From Candidatus Cryptobacteroides excrementipullorum (lineage in GTDB: Bacteria; Bacteroidota; Bacteroidia; Bacteroidales; UBA932), in NCBI GenBank assembly GCA_017695065.1, contig JADILZ010000004.1, forward strand, positions 1 to 34,884: 34,884 nt of DNA, in the 5' to 3' direction. Both the position numbers and the translations under genes were made by a program. Each line of letters begins with the position of its first letter. The first letter of the stretch is position 1. This document shows positions 17,358 to 24,721 of the stretch, piece by piece. The notes beneath the pieces are model-generated. The model saw nothing but the letters and a program-made list of their open reading frames with translations, was not told where the DNA came from and did not search any database.

Positions 17358-18296
17358 CTACCCGCAGCCCGTGTATTCAGGCTCCTGGAACAGTTCTTTA
17401 TATTCCGTGGCCGGTGTATCATCGGCAGGGGATGCTCCCGGGATACTTTCTATGTATGACCGGATAGTTTCCGCAGGGACCAATTTCAATTCATATTCCG
17501 TCACACCGCCGGATTTCCCTCTTTTCCTGAAAGACTTTATGTCGTCAGGTGTAAGATCCGCGACAAGCATGTCCACCTCGTCCTTGTACTGTATTTTCAA
17601 CTGGTCGAATTCGTCCGGGATATTGACGTTAGGCACAGTATAGATATGCATCATGAACCCTCCGTCTTTTATGGCCGTGTCTTCCGGGAAATTGACATCG
17701 TATTTTTTGACCAGGACTCCGTCTTTATAGTAACAGAAATGAAGTTTGTCATTATCCAACAGCGTGTTTCTGTTCCAGTCTTTCAGCCTGACGGTCTCCA
17801 TTTCGTATAGGACGGATTTCCTGTCCTTGTCGATTATCTTCAGATTACCGGTAATGTATACGGCAGGAACGAACCATTCCCATGAATCCTGGTCGTCTGA
17901 TGTGAACACATCTGTTCCCGGTACTTCTTTCCAGTTTTTATCCGGTGTCAAATACATTACATCGATGAGTTTGTCGAGTCCTGCGAGCAGCAGCCTGATG
18001 TTGCCGTCCTGGAAGACATTTATCCGCACGGCATAGTTCCGGCCGTCATTTTCTATGTGCCCTGCGAATGCGTAGGAAAATCCGGTATGTTCATCATATT
18101 CCAAAGAAGAGTACGGTATCCATTTGAATCTGTACTCGACGCTGTCGAGCGTGATGTATGAGAGGTACCACCTTGAATTCCAGACAATCTGGCTGATTCC
18201 GCTCCGGTTTCCCGGCATGGGAGTCAATATTGTGTTGACCTTTTCGGCATCATAGCTGGGATTGTAGTCGGCTGCCGCTCCTGCAGTGGATATCAT
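17358..18296 (-). CDS. Exported protein of unknown function whose start codon appears inverted away (OFF state)
   Basis: I do not recognize a family. The reading frame has 312 codons from the first in-frame ATG, but that ATG lies inside what looks like a signal peptide: in the same frame the preceding codons read T-D-V-T-S-I-L-A-A-V, then M-I-S-T-A-G-A-A-A-D. An in-frame TAA stands at 18336-18338 and no ATG, GTG or TTG initiates the hydrophobic segment. When the segment 18317-18407 is reversed, an ATG (now at 18380 on the other strand) joins in frame and gives a 328-residue protein starting M-T-G-I-R-H-T-D-V with an intact signal peptide (cleavage near AGAAA|D). The mature part is acidic and rich in Tyr, Trp and Asp, with no transmembrane segment and no Cys at a lipobox. 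It converges with the AraC gene (21-bp gap). A periplasmic or secreted location is inferred. Confidence 0.7.
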   Translation of the reverse strand: MISTAGAAADYNPSYDAEKVNTILTPMPGNRSGISQIVWNSRWYLSYITLDSVEYRFKWIPYSSLEYDEHTGFSYAFAGHIENDGRNYAVRINVFQDGNIRLLLAGLDKLIDVMYLTPDKNWKEVPGTDVFTSDDQDSWEWFVPAVYITGNLKIIDKDRKSVLYEMETVRLKDWNRNTLLDNDKLHFCYYKDGVLVKKYDVNFPEDTAIKDGGFMMHIYTVPNVNIPDEFDQLKIQYKDEVDMLVADLTPDDIKSFRKRGKSGGVTEYELKLVPAETIRSYIESIPGASPADDTPATEYKELFQEPEYTGCG

Positions 18297-18316
18297 GACG
18301 GCAGCCAGAATACTTG

Positions 18317-18334
18317 TAACGTCAGTTCGACGAA
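18317..18334 (+). repeat. Left inverted repeat of the invertible segment
   Basis: TAACGTCAGT (18317-18326) is perfectly repeated in inverted form at 18398-18407. Over 18 bases the arms match at 15 positions, with a conserved inner GACG. Confidence 0.8.
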
Positions 18335-18389
18335 ATTATATTTAACAATATTATATTAAAAATCAATATTTTATCATTTATGACCGGAA

Positions 18390-18407
18390 TCCGTCACACT
18401 GACGTTA
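18390..18407 (-). repeat. Right inverted repeat of the invertible segment
   Basis: The right arm reads ACTGACGTTA at 18398-18407, with the inner CGTC at 18392-18395. It abuts directly the hairpin that begins at 18408. Confidence 0.8.
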
Positions 18408-18505
18408 AGGATTTCTTCCAGAAATCCTGTCTATCTAAACCCCAGTCACTTCGTGACAGCCCCTTGTTAAGGGGCGCCACCCCCATCCGCCCCCTCGCCG
18501 GGGGC
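18408..18505. repeat. Cluster of small perfect palindromes (REP-like intergenic element)
   Basis: Four perfect hairpins follow each other: AGGATTTC/GAAATCCT (18408-18428, loop 5), GTCAC/GTGAC (18445-18457, loop 3), GCCCCTT/AAGGGGC (18459-18475, loop 3) and GCCCCC/GGGGGC (18489-18505, loop 5). The C-rich part resembles intergenic palindromic repeats scattered in Bacteroidales genomes. It is the only such copy I see in the window. It may also block transcription leaving the invertible segment in its present orientation. Confidence 0.6.
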
Positions 18506-18541
18506 CCTGTCGCATGCCCACAGGCCTGCTCCTTAATAGGT

Positions 18542-18578
18542 AATTCGATGTAATTTAATGAATTAAATTCATCGAATT
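18542..18578 (-). terminator. Stem-loop downstream of the S46 peptidase gene
   Basis: AATTCGATG (18542-18550) pairs with CATCGAATT (18570-18578), and after a one-base bulge AATTTAAT (18552-18559) pairs with ATTAAATT (18562-18569). It begins 10 bp after the peptidase stop on the - strand. The lower stem is AT-rich and a T-run is lacking, so it may be a transcript end protector more than a strong terminator. Confidence 0.55.
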
Positions 18579-18587
18579 CTCGTTAAT

Positions 18588-20768
18588 TTACTCCGCAAAC
18601 ACCATCTCGTCCAGTAGGTGGTCCGCACCGGCCACCTTGTCGATGATAAACAGGACATACCTGATATCAAGGCAGATGTTCCTGCAGTAGTCAGGGTCGA
18701 AGACTATGTCGCTCATCGTCCCTTCCCACACGCGGTCGAAATTGATCCCCATCAGGTCCCCGTCCGCATTGATTACAGGGCTGCCGGAGTTCCCTCCTGA
18801 AGTATGGTTGGTCGCGATGAAGCATACAGGGACGGTCGTGTTGCCCTTGGAGTCGGTGATGGCCCATCTTCCATAGTCTTTTGCGGCGTAGATGTCTCGC
18901 AGCCTCTGAGGAATGTTGTAGTCGAATATCTCCGGGTTGTCCTTCTCCATTATCCCTTCAAGTGTGGACTGCGGTTCATAGTAGACCCCGTCCGCCGGAG
19001 AATATCCCATCACCTTGCCGTATGCCACGCGCAGGGTGAGGTTCGCGTCAGGGTAGAACGCCTTTCCCGGCTCGAATTCCATCTGCCCTCTCATGTATTC
19101 CCTGTAAAGCAGGGTGATCTCCCTGTTCAGCCTCTGGCATACCGGATAGATGTCCGTGGTGTACCATCCGCGGAATTCCCTGGCGAACCTTGTGGCCGGG
19201 TCGTTGGAGACCGCCGCTGTGTCGGCTGCAGTCAGCGCGAGCACCCTGGTGCTGTCCGTGAACAGGGATTCCCCGAAAATGACGTCGGCCCATCCGCTGA
19301 CACTGCCGTACTTTGCCAGGGCATCCTTGAAGCACTGCGGCTTGAACCCGTCGCTGATGTCCCTGCCGAAGGATTCCATGACAGCTATGAATGACTCTTT
19401 GTCTATCGGCATGTAATAGTCCTTGTAGAAGCTCCTTGCGGCAGCTGCGAGCTCCATGGCGAATGAGGCTGCAGCCGAATCACGCTGCTGCTGCGTGGCA
19501 CATGTGTCAGCAAGGCTGTCTTTCATCATCCGGGATACCTTCATGGCGAATGAGCTGAGTTCCACGGTGCCCGCAGACTCGGTATAGTACTCGAGGGCGA
19601 ACATGTAAGGTTCCAGTGCCTCATAGAGTGAATCCAGCTGCGGAAGTATATTTTCATACACAGTGCCTTCCGCCCATTCCGCAAACCTTGCCTCGTATGC
19701 CTTCTTTGCCGCCACTGTCCCCAGGCGCCTGATACCTCCGGATTCTCCCTGCCATTTCTTCCAGGCGTTTGCCACCGAGGCGTTCTTCGACGAGTACTGT
19801 ATCCTCACGGCCTGGCTCTGGTCCATGTACTTCTTCTGTATGCCGAGCCTTTCAGTGCGCAGGGCGATTTTGGCCGGGTCGGAGACCTCCGAGATATAGC
19901 GCACACCTTCGGACATTATGTATTCGCGCGTGCTCCCCGGGAACCCGTAAATGAAGGTGAAGTCTCCCTCGTGTACCCCTTCCAGAGAGATCCTGAAGAA
20001 TTTTTTAGGCGTATAAGGGACGTTGTCAGGGGAGTAGGAGGCCGGGTTGTTGTCTTTGTCCGCATAGATTCTGAATATGGAGAAGTCCCCTGTATGGCGC
20101 GGCCATATCCAGTTGTCGGTGTCTCCTCCGAATTTGCCCACCGCTGAAGGCGGGGCGCCCACCAGCCTTATGTCGCTGTACTCCCGGTACAGGAAGAGGA
20201 AATACTGGTTGCCGTAATACAGGGCTTCGACGGTGGCCCTCAGTCCTTTGCCCTCCGATGTGGCCTCTTCTATGAGTGCCCCGGAGTTGGCTTTCACCAC
20301 GGAATCCCTCTGCTGCTCGGTCATGTCTGCAGAGTATCCGTCCAGAATCCTGCCTGTGACGTCCTCCATCCTTTCCAGGAAACTCACGGTCAGGCCCTCG
20401 TTCGGCAGCTCTTCATTCCGGCTCATCGCCCAGAACCCGTCCCGGAGGTAGTCGTGCTCCACACTGCTGTGCTTCTGTATCTGTCCGTAGCCGCAGTGGT
20501 GATTGGTGAGCAGAAGGCCTTCCGGAGAGATCACCTCCCCTGTACACCCCCTGCCGAACAGCACTACGGCGTCCTTCAGTGAAGCCTGGTTGATACTGTA
20601 GATGTCTTCAGCACTGAGCCTGAATCCTTTTTCCTGCATGTCCCCGATCCTTTCGGAGATCAGTGACGGAAGCCACATCCCTTCATCGGCGGATGCCGTA
20701 AAGGATGCCGAGGCAAGCACCGGCAGAGCGGCAGTCGCCATGATAAGTCTGAGTCGTTTTATTTCCAT
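18588..20768 (-). CDS. dpp11: S46-family dipeptidyl peptidase, DPP11 type (Asp/Glu-specific)
   Basis: This 726-residue periplasmic serine peptidase releases dipeptides from the N-terminus of oligopeptides. The signal peptide is at about 1-27 (SFTASA). The chymotrypsin-like catalytic core has the His in 'LLTNHHCGY' (H91), the Asp in the 'WPRHTGDFSIFR' motif (probably D227) and the Ser in 'GNSGSP' (S661). The residue 18 positions after the Ser is Arg679 ('INFDRVWEGTMSD'). In P. gingivalis DPP11 the Arg at this spacing gives acidic P1 specificity, whereas DPP7 has Gly there. This supports DPP11 over DPP7. Length and start fit the family. A TATATTTG -7 element lies on the - strand at 20812-20819. 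Confidence 0.95.
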   Translation of the reverse strand: MEIKRLRLIMATAALPVLASASFTASADEGMWLPSLISERIGDMQEKGFRLSAEDIYSINQASLKDAVVLFGRGCTGEVISPEGLLLTNHHCGYGQIQKHSSVEHDYLRDGFWAMSRNEELPNEGLTVSFLERMEDVTGRILDGYSADMTEQQRDSVVKANSGALIEEATSEGKGLRATVEALYYGNQYFLFLYREYSDIRLVGAPPSAVGKFGGDTDNWIWPRHTGDFSIFRIYADKDNNPASYSPDNVPYTPKKFFRISLEGVHEGDFTFIYGFPGSTREYIMSEGVRYISEVSDPAKIALRTERLGIQKKYMDQSQAVRIQYSSKNASVANAWKKWQGESGGIRRLGTVAAKKAYEARFAEWAEGTVYENILPQLDSLYEALEPYMFALEYYTESAGTVELSSFAMKVSRMMKDSLADTCATQQQRDSAAASFAMELAAAARSFYKDYYMPIDKESFIAVMESFGRDISDGFKPQCFKDALAKYGSVSGWADVIFGESLFTDSTRVLALTAADTAAVSNDPATRFAREFRGWYTTDIYPVCQRLNREITLLYREYMRGQMEFEPGKAFYPDANLTLRVAYGKVMGYSPADGVYYEPQSTLEGIMEKDNPEIFDYNIPQRLRDIYAAKDYGRWAITDSKGNTTVPVCFIATNHTSGGNSGSPVINADGDLMGINFDRVWEGTMSDIVFDPDYCRNICLDIRYVLFIIDKVAGADHLLDEMVFAE

Positions 20769-20811
20769 TGGAACTGAATTGTGTTTTTCCTAAAATCTAT
20801 GATAATTACGG

Positions 20812-20819
20812 CAAATATA
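20812..20819 (-). promoter_or_regulatory. -7 element of the S46 peptidase promoter
   Basis: On the - strand the bases read TATATTTG, a perfect TAnnTTTG match, about 43 bp upstream of the peptidase ATG. No TTG is seen at the ideal -33 distance. Confidence 0.5.
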
Positions 20820-20890
20820 ATCATTTAAGTACAATACTTCCCGATACCTTTTCCATTCCGTCCTCCGATAGTGACGTTTTGTCCCCGGCC

Positions 20891-21730
20891 ATGGCGCAGC
20901 AGGCACCGGACCGCAATTCCGCATTCCAGTTCGGCATCATTCCTCCCTTAAGTTCCAACGGTTTGAAAATGAGGGAGTTTACAAACGGGGTTTCCGTCAA
21001 TATGCTTCTCGGGATATCAAAAAATGAAAGGTATCTTACTGTTTCTGGTGCGGGAAGCATAGTTTCCGGACAAGCGGACGGACTGCAGCTTTCAGGGCTG
21101 TTCAACTGGACAGGAGGCGGCTCTGGCCTGATGGCCTCCAGCTGCTTCAATGTCACAAGGGGAACTTTCACGGGCCTGCAGATAGCCGGTCTGGTTAATG
21201 TCGCGGATAAAGTCAGAGGAGTACAGCTTTCTACTCTGGTGAATGTGGCACAGGAATGTGACTTCCCGATAGGGCTTATAAACATCATAAAGAACGGCGA
21301 GATGGGTGTCGCCGTGACCTGTGATGCCCTGGGCAATACCATGGTGTCCTTCCGTTCCGGCGGGAAATACACTTACGGAATCATCGGGGCGGGGTACAAT
21401 TTCAGTGGCGGCAATGGCACCGTGACGGAGGCGGGCCTTGGCATCCACATCCCCGTATGCCGCTTTTTCAGGATAGATAATGAACTGAAGGCTACAGCCA
21501 TGGATGCCACGTCGGAAGCCGCTTCCCTGAATTTCTCCTACCTTGCAGCCCCGTCTTTCGTTATAGGCAGACACTACAACATCTTCTTCGGCCCGAGCAT
21601 CAACTTCCTCTCGGCCCCGGACGGGGAGGACGCCCTGAAGCCCGGCCTGGATATATGGCACACTTATGAAAACGGACGCTACAAGAGGGCATATCTCGGG
21701 TATTCTGTCGGTGTACAGTATTTATTTTGA
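20891..21730 (+). CDS. Surface-repeat (LA_2272-like) beta-rich protein, N-terminus uncertain
   Basis: The protein has 279 residues from the first ATG (20891). It consists of glycine-rich repeats of the type 'GLQLSGLFN', 'GLQIAGLVNVADKVRG' and 'GVQLSTLVNVAQ', as in LA_2272-like surface repeat proteins and other outer-membrane barrels of Bacteroidetes. The C-terminal half ('FFGPSINFLS', 'GYSVGVQYLF') ends with an aromatic-terminated strand typical of outer membrane proteins. A signal peptide is expected, but the Met is followed by AQQAP, which looks like a post-cleavage sequence ('AMA|QQAP'). The upstream frame (open from TTG 20768) lacks a hydrophobic stretch. Either the 5' end is decayed or the start is misread. 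The function is unknown. Confidence 0.65.
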   Translation: MAQQAPDRNSAFQFGIIPPLSSNGLKMREFTNGVSVNMLLGISKNERYLTVSGAGSIVSGQADGLQLSGLFNWTGGGSGLMASSCFNVTRGTFTGLQIAGLVNVADKVRGVQLSTLVNVAQECDFPIGLINIIKNGEMGVAVTCDALGNTMVSFRSGGKYTYGIIGAGYNFSGGNGTVTEAGLGIHIPVCRFFRIDNELKATAMDATSEAASLNFSYLAAPSFVIGRHYNIFFGPSINFLSAPDGEDALKPGLDIWHTYENGRYKRAYLGYSVGVQYLF

Positions 21731-21770
21731 TGAATATGGCTCGGCAGCCACATTATTGCAGAGCCCCGGC

Positions 21771-21847
21771 CGATTTTAAATCGGCATAAACTTCGACAAG
21801 GAATCACGCAGAATCGGGAGTGGAAAGTCGTGGGATAAACTCCCGGA
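21771..21847 (+). other. Two small palindromes between the surface protein and phosphatase genes
   Basis: GCCGATT (21771-21777) pairs with AATCGGC (21781-21787) around a three-base loop. Further on, CGGGAGT (21817-21823) pairs with ACTCCCG (21841-21847). The first is 40 bp after the surface protein stop and may end its transcript, although it has no T-run. The rest of 21731-21952 shows only a one-mismatch -7 element, GATATTTG at 21926-21933. Confidence 0.4.
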
Positions 21848-21952
21848 AGATATTGAATGGACAGAAAGAAGTTACTGTGTTTGCGAAAACTCCCATGTGT
21901 GTCATGATTTGACATACGTGTGTGCGATATTTGTCATCAAAATATTAATTGG

Positions 21953-22483
21953 ATGGTAGAAATTCACACATTGTCGGTCGCTGATTTTAAACATACTATG
22001 AGAAACAACGACCTGTATGACAGCAATATAGAACAGCGGACAGATATTGCTGTAATCTCGATAGGGAACTCATTCGAAGACACCGACCCGGACGATATTT
22101 TTTCTAATGGGCCTTCTTCAAGGTGGTTTCGATATCAGCATAAGAATGTACTGAATCTTACATTCGATGATATCACTGTTTCCGAAAAAGTAGCCGGGGC
22201 TGGAAAAACACTGTCTGGAGAGAGTGCGGCATTAGAAAGCGAATATGTCCTGTTTGATGATGAAATGGCCCGTCATCTCGTAAATTTCGTGGAGGAAAAC
22301 CTTACGGCAAGAATCTGGATAGTGCACTGCAGCGCTGGTATAAGCCGCAGCGGAGCAGTATCAAAATGGCTCAAAGACCAGCTAGAACTCAGATATGGTA
22401 TTGAAGCAAAGAATGTCGATGGCAGATATGCCGTCCCGAACGCGTATGTATTGAGGGTATTGGACAAGATATTATATCAATAG
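21953..22483 (+). CDS. Cys-based (dual-specificity-like) protein tyrosine phosphatase
   Basis: The protein has 176 residues from ATG 21953; a GTG at 21920 would add 11 residues and lies within the presumed promoter. The signature HCxxGxxR(S) is present as 'VHCSAGISRSG', with nucleophile Cys126 and phosphate-binding Arg132, typical of cysteine-dependent phosphatases. Upstream, 'LTFDDI' holds Asp residues that could serve as general acid. The protein is small, without a signal peptide, so it is cytoplasmic. Its substrate could be a phosphoprotein or a small phosphorylated compound; the sequence does not tell. It stands at the beginning of the accessory region and converges with the next gene. 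Confidence 0.75.
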   Translation: MVEIHTLSVADFKHTMRNNDLYDSNIEQRTDIAVISIGNSFEDTDPDDIFSNGPSSRWFRYQHKNVLNLTFDDITVSEKVAGAGKTLSGESAALESEYVLFDDEMARHLVNFVEENLTARIWIVHCSAGISRSGAVSKWLKDQLELRYGIEAKNVDGRYAVPNAYVLRVLDKILYQ

Positions 22484-22504
22484 TTTGTCAAATTTCAATA
22501 TTTA

Positions 22505-23146
22505 TCATATTTTTCTTTCAATCTCAATATTGATTTCAGTTTCGAAGCGACGTACATAGATGAAATCCGTAATGGCGAATTTCATATGGTCGAAAAGATG
22601 GTGGAACGGACTTATAAGATGCAGATCTTTCGTGAGTTCCTGGTCGAGTCCTTCGTTCCAGTTCGGCGGAGGACAGTCCAAGCCTGTCAGAGTGTCGAAG
22701 CTTTCGTCAAGGTCTCGTGGAAAGGTCAATACCGGCAATGTCACACCGTCTTCGTACAGAGGATTCCATCCGTTGTCGCACAAGGCATTCCACAGTTCCT
22801 GCCTGTCATCACCCTGTACTGGGTGACTCTCTGGATAGTCATAGTCGAGAAAGCATTTGGCTGTCACTTCGACTTCTCCTGAGAACGTATCATTGTTCTG
22901 CACGGCTTTCCATACTTGGTGCGCTCTGTCATACATTTCCCTAAGGGCATTCCGTAGAGCTTCATTGAATGCTATGATGTCAGGAAGGATATCCTCTTGG
23001 TGAGCGAGGACTTTCCGGTTGATAATATCTTTTCTTAACTCGAGAAGTGCACCGCAGTGTGTATATAAACTCGCTCTCGGATCATCATAAGCCATAAGGA
23101 TATGCTTCTCGATGAGTCTTATGTCTGAATCGGAAATTTCTATCAT
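22505..23146 (-). CDS. Conserved-looking protein of unknown function
   Basis: The protein has 213 residues from ATG 23146; a GTG at 23200 would add 18 residues. I do not recognize a family. It is acidic, with an N-terminal helical half (about 1-105) and a half containing many aromatic and Pro residues ('GLDCPPPNWNEGLDQELTKDLHLISPFHHLFDH'). It ends in alternating beta-like sequence ('ITDFIYVRRFETEINIEIE'). No signal peptide or membrane segment is seen. Its length and acidity would suit an immunity-type or accessory cytoplasmic protein, but this is a guess. It is convergent with the phosphatase and divergent from the nuclease. Confidence 0.7.
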   Translation of the reverse strand: MIEISDSDIRLIEKHILMAYDDPRASLYTHCGALLELRKDIINRKVLAHQEDILPDIIAFNEALRNALREMYDRAHQVWKAVQNNDTFSGEVEVTAKCFLDYDYPESHPVQGDDRQELWNALCDNGWNPLYEDGVTLPVLTFPRDLDESFDTLTGLDCPPPNWNEGLDQELTKDLHLISPFHHLFDHMKFAITDFIYVRRFETEINIEIERKI

Positions 23147-23293
23147 ATCTGGTATGTTTTTTTTACAAAGAAAGCGGGTCCCTATGCCAAAACAAAGCAC
23201 AACTGTAATATGAATTTTAGGATGATTAATTTATGGTACAATTTACAATTTGTCAAAGCATGAGTTGTATTTGGCACATTGTGACAGATATCT

Positions 23294-23331
23294 TTGAAAG
23301 ATTTTAGATAAAGATTATATTTGTCAAGGAG
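23294..23331 (+). promoter_or_regulatory. Promoter and ribosome binding site of the PD-(D/E)XK nuclease gene
   Basis: TTG at 23294-23296 and the perfect -7 element TATATTTG at 23316-23323 are 19 bp apart. The AAGGAG at 23326-23331 is a strong Shine-Dalgarno site six bases before the ATG, unusual in this window. The predicted transcription start would fall in or next to the Shine-Dalgarno, giving a leader of only about 8-10 bases. Confidence 0.7.
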
Positions 23332-23337
23332 AGTAAC

Positions 23338-24555
23338 ATGTGTAATTATTATGATTTTTCAAGTATGGATCAAATAGAGAATTTACTACAATTAATTCAT
23401 AATATACAAAGTAAACATAGCGGCAATATTTCTAAAACAGGCCTTAATTTTAATATTTTCGAGATAATTGGTCTTACGACCGAGGAGGTTCGAGTTCATT
23501 CTGCCTTTATAGCAAATCTGCTTAATCCTAAGGGAACTCATAATCAGAATTCAAAGTTTCTTGAACTATTTATTAAAAGATTTGGTTGTAGTAATATTGA
23601 TATAAAAAAGACAAGCGTTGAATGTGAGAAATATATAGGAAGAAAAACTGACGATACTGGTGGACGTCTTGATATCGTTATCAGCGATTGCTCGAACACA
23701 ATAATAATAGAAAATAAAATATATGCTTCAGATCAGCACAATCAATTGGTCAGGTATCACAAGTATGATGAAAAGGCATTATTGCTATATCTTACGCTTG
23801 ACGGAAGAGAGCCGTCAAAAGACAGTAAAAGAGATTTGACTTCTGGCGATTATAAATGCATTTCATATGCGACCGATATTCTTACATGGCTAGAAGAATG
23901 TCAAGACTCAGTGAAAGACATATCGGTTATATATGAAGCAATAGGACAGTATATTGTTCTGATAAAAAATCTTACAAACCAATCTATATATATACAAATG
24001 TCACAGGAAATTATTAAAACGATTTTTGGCAGTCAGGAAAATATTATGGCTGCTCTGGAAATTGTAAAGACATGGAATTCAAAAGAAACAAAAGAATATG
24101 CCAGAAGATTATTTTGGCAATATCTTAAGGATCAGCTGATAAAAAGATTCAAAAAAATAGATATAAAACAATGCGATCGAAATAAAGGTAAAGATAAACT
24201 TTATGGACTTGATATTTTATTGTACGAGACAGATGAAGTCAAGTTTTACTGGAGGGTTGAAGCTGAATTCAATGTCTATTTTGGTATTGTAATAAAAAAT
24301 AAGGAAGGCGAATATATTACAAGTTCCGATAAACATTTCGAAGGATATCGTAAATTGTTAAAGGATAAGTTTGAAAATTGGAACGAAAACTCTGATTACT
24401 TTTTATATTGGGGCTATCCTAATGGACAGCAGATTTCTTATAAGGACTTCAATGACACAAGATTTCTACTGCTTACAGACGACAATAAACTAGTATCTGC
24501 CATTGCAGATGATTTATCTTTTGTCATGGATACCTTTGGAGACATTCATAAATGA
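23338..24555 (+). CDS. PD-(D/E)XK nuclease superfamily protein (PDDEXK_4-like)
   Basis: This 405-residue cytoplasmic protein opens with the family pattern 'HSAFIANLLNPKGTHNQNSKFLELFI' (54-79). Its catalytic motif D112...E125-N-K127 lies in 'GGRLDIVIS' and 'IIIENKIYASDQHNQL'. The Q/L-R-Y that follows is also typical of PDDEXK_4 proteins. The second half (about 200-405) is unrecognized and may contact DNA or a partner. The gene is clearly more AT-rich than its neighbours, with many AAA, ATA and TTA codons, suggesting separate acquisition. Proteins of this family are common in defence islands, but their individual functions are mostly unproven. It has its own promoter. Confidence 0.8.
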   Translation: MCNYYDFSSMDQIENLLQLIHNIQSKHSGNISKTGLNFNIFEIIGLTTEEVRVHSAFIANLLNPKGTHNQNSKFLELFIKRFGCSNIDIKKTSVECEKYIGRKTDDTGGRLDIVISDCSNTIIIENKIYASDQHNQLVRYHKYDEKALLLYLTLDGREPSKDSKRDLTSGDYKCISYATDILTWLEECQDSVKDISVIYEAIGQYIVLIKNLTNQSIYIQMSQEIIKTIFGSQENIMAALEIVKTWNSKETKEYARRLFWQYLKDQLIKRFKKIDIKQCDRNKGKDKLYGLDILLYETDEVKFYWRVEAEFNVYFGIVIKNKEGEYITSSDKHFEGYRKLLKDKFENWNENSDYFLYWGYPNGQQISYKDFNDTRFLLLTDDNKLVSAIADDLSFVMDTFGDIHK

Positions 24556-24669
24556 TTTTATGTTTGATGACGTCCGGTCCGTTGCCACATAATCAAAGAT
24601 GCGGTAACTATAGTGGGTGGCTATCGCCCGAAATAAGTAAAAAGTTTTTGATTTGAGCCACGGTTTGAC

Positions 24670-24717
24670 ATATCCCCGTATTTTCTTTGTACCTGACAAC
24701 AGAAAATACGGGGATAT
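24670..24717. repeat. 17-bp perfect inverted repeat just before the exonuclease start
   Basis: The left arm at 24670-24686 and the right arm at 24701-24717 are exact reverse complements over 17 bp (ATATCCCCG...; ...CGGGGATAT), with a 14-base spacer that can itself pair TTGT with ACAA. The right arm ends four bases before the ATG at 24722. As RNA this would form a very stable hairpin covering the initiation region; as DNA it could be an operator. There is no T-run on either side, so a simple terminator is unlikely. Confidence 0.8.
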
Positions 24718-24721
24718 ACTT

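Larger units (their letters stand above)
18317..18407. promoter_or_regulatory. Candidate invertible DNA segment (intragenic inverton) carrying leader and start codon
   Basis: A 91-bp, very AT-rich segment is bounded by inverted repeats. It contains a leader and an ATG at 18380-18382 that presently faces the + strand. There it opens only a 57-codon frame (to TAA 18551-18553) through palindromic non-coding DNA. After inversion the ATG would lead, through codons ACC GGA ATC CGT CAC ACT GAC GTT, exactly in frame into the exported-protein gene at 17358-18296. A -7-like TATATTTA is at 18337-18344 in the same direction as the ATG; in the present orientation a TTG (18314-18316) stands 20 bp before it, outside the repeat. 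No invertase gene is in the window, so a recombinase would act in trans. Confidence 0.72.

Noticed and set aside
24670..24717. The 17-bp inverted repeat as a second invertible segment
   Set aside because: The 14-base spacer is too short to invert and holds no promoter or start codon.
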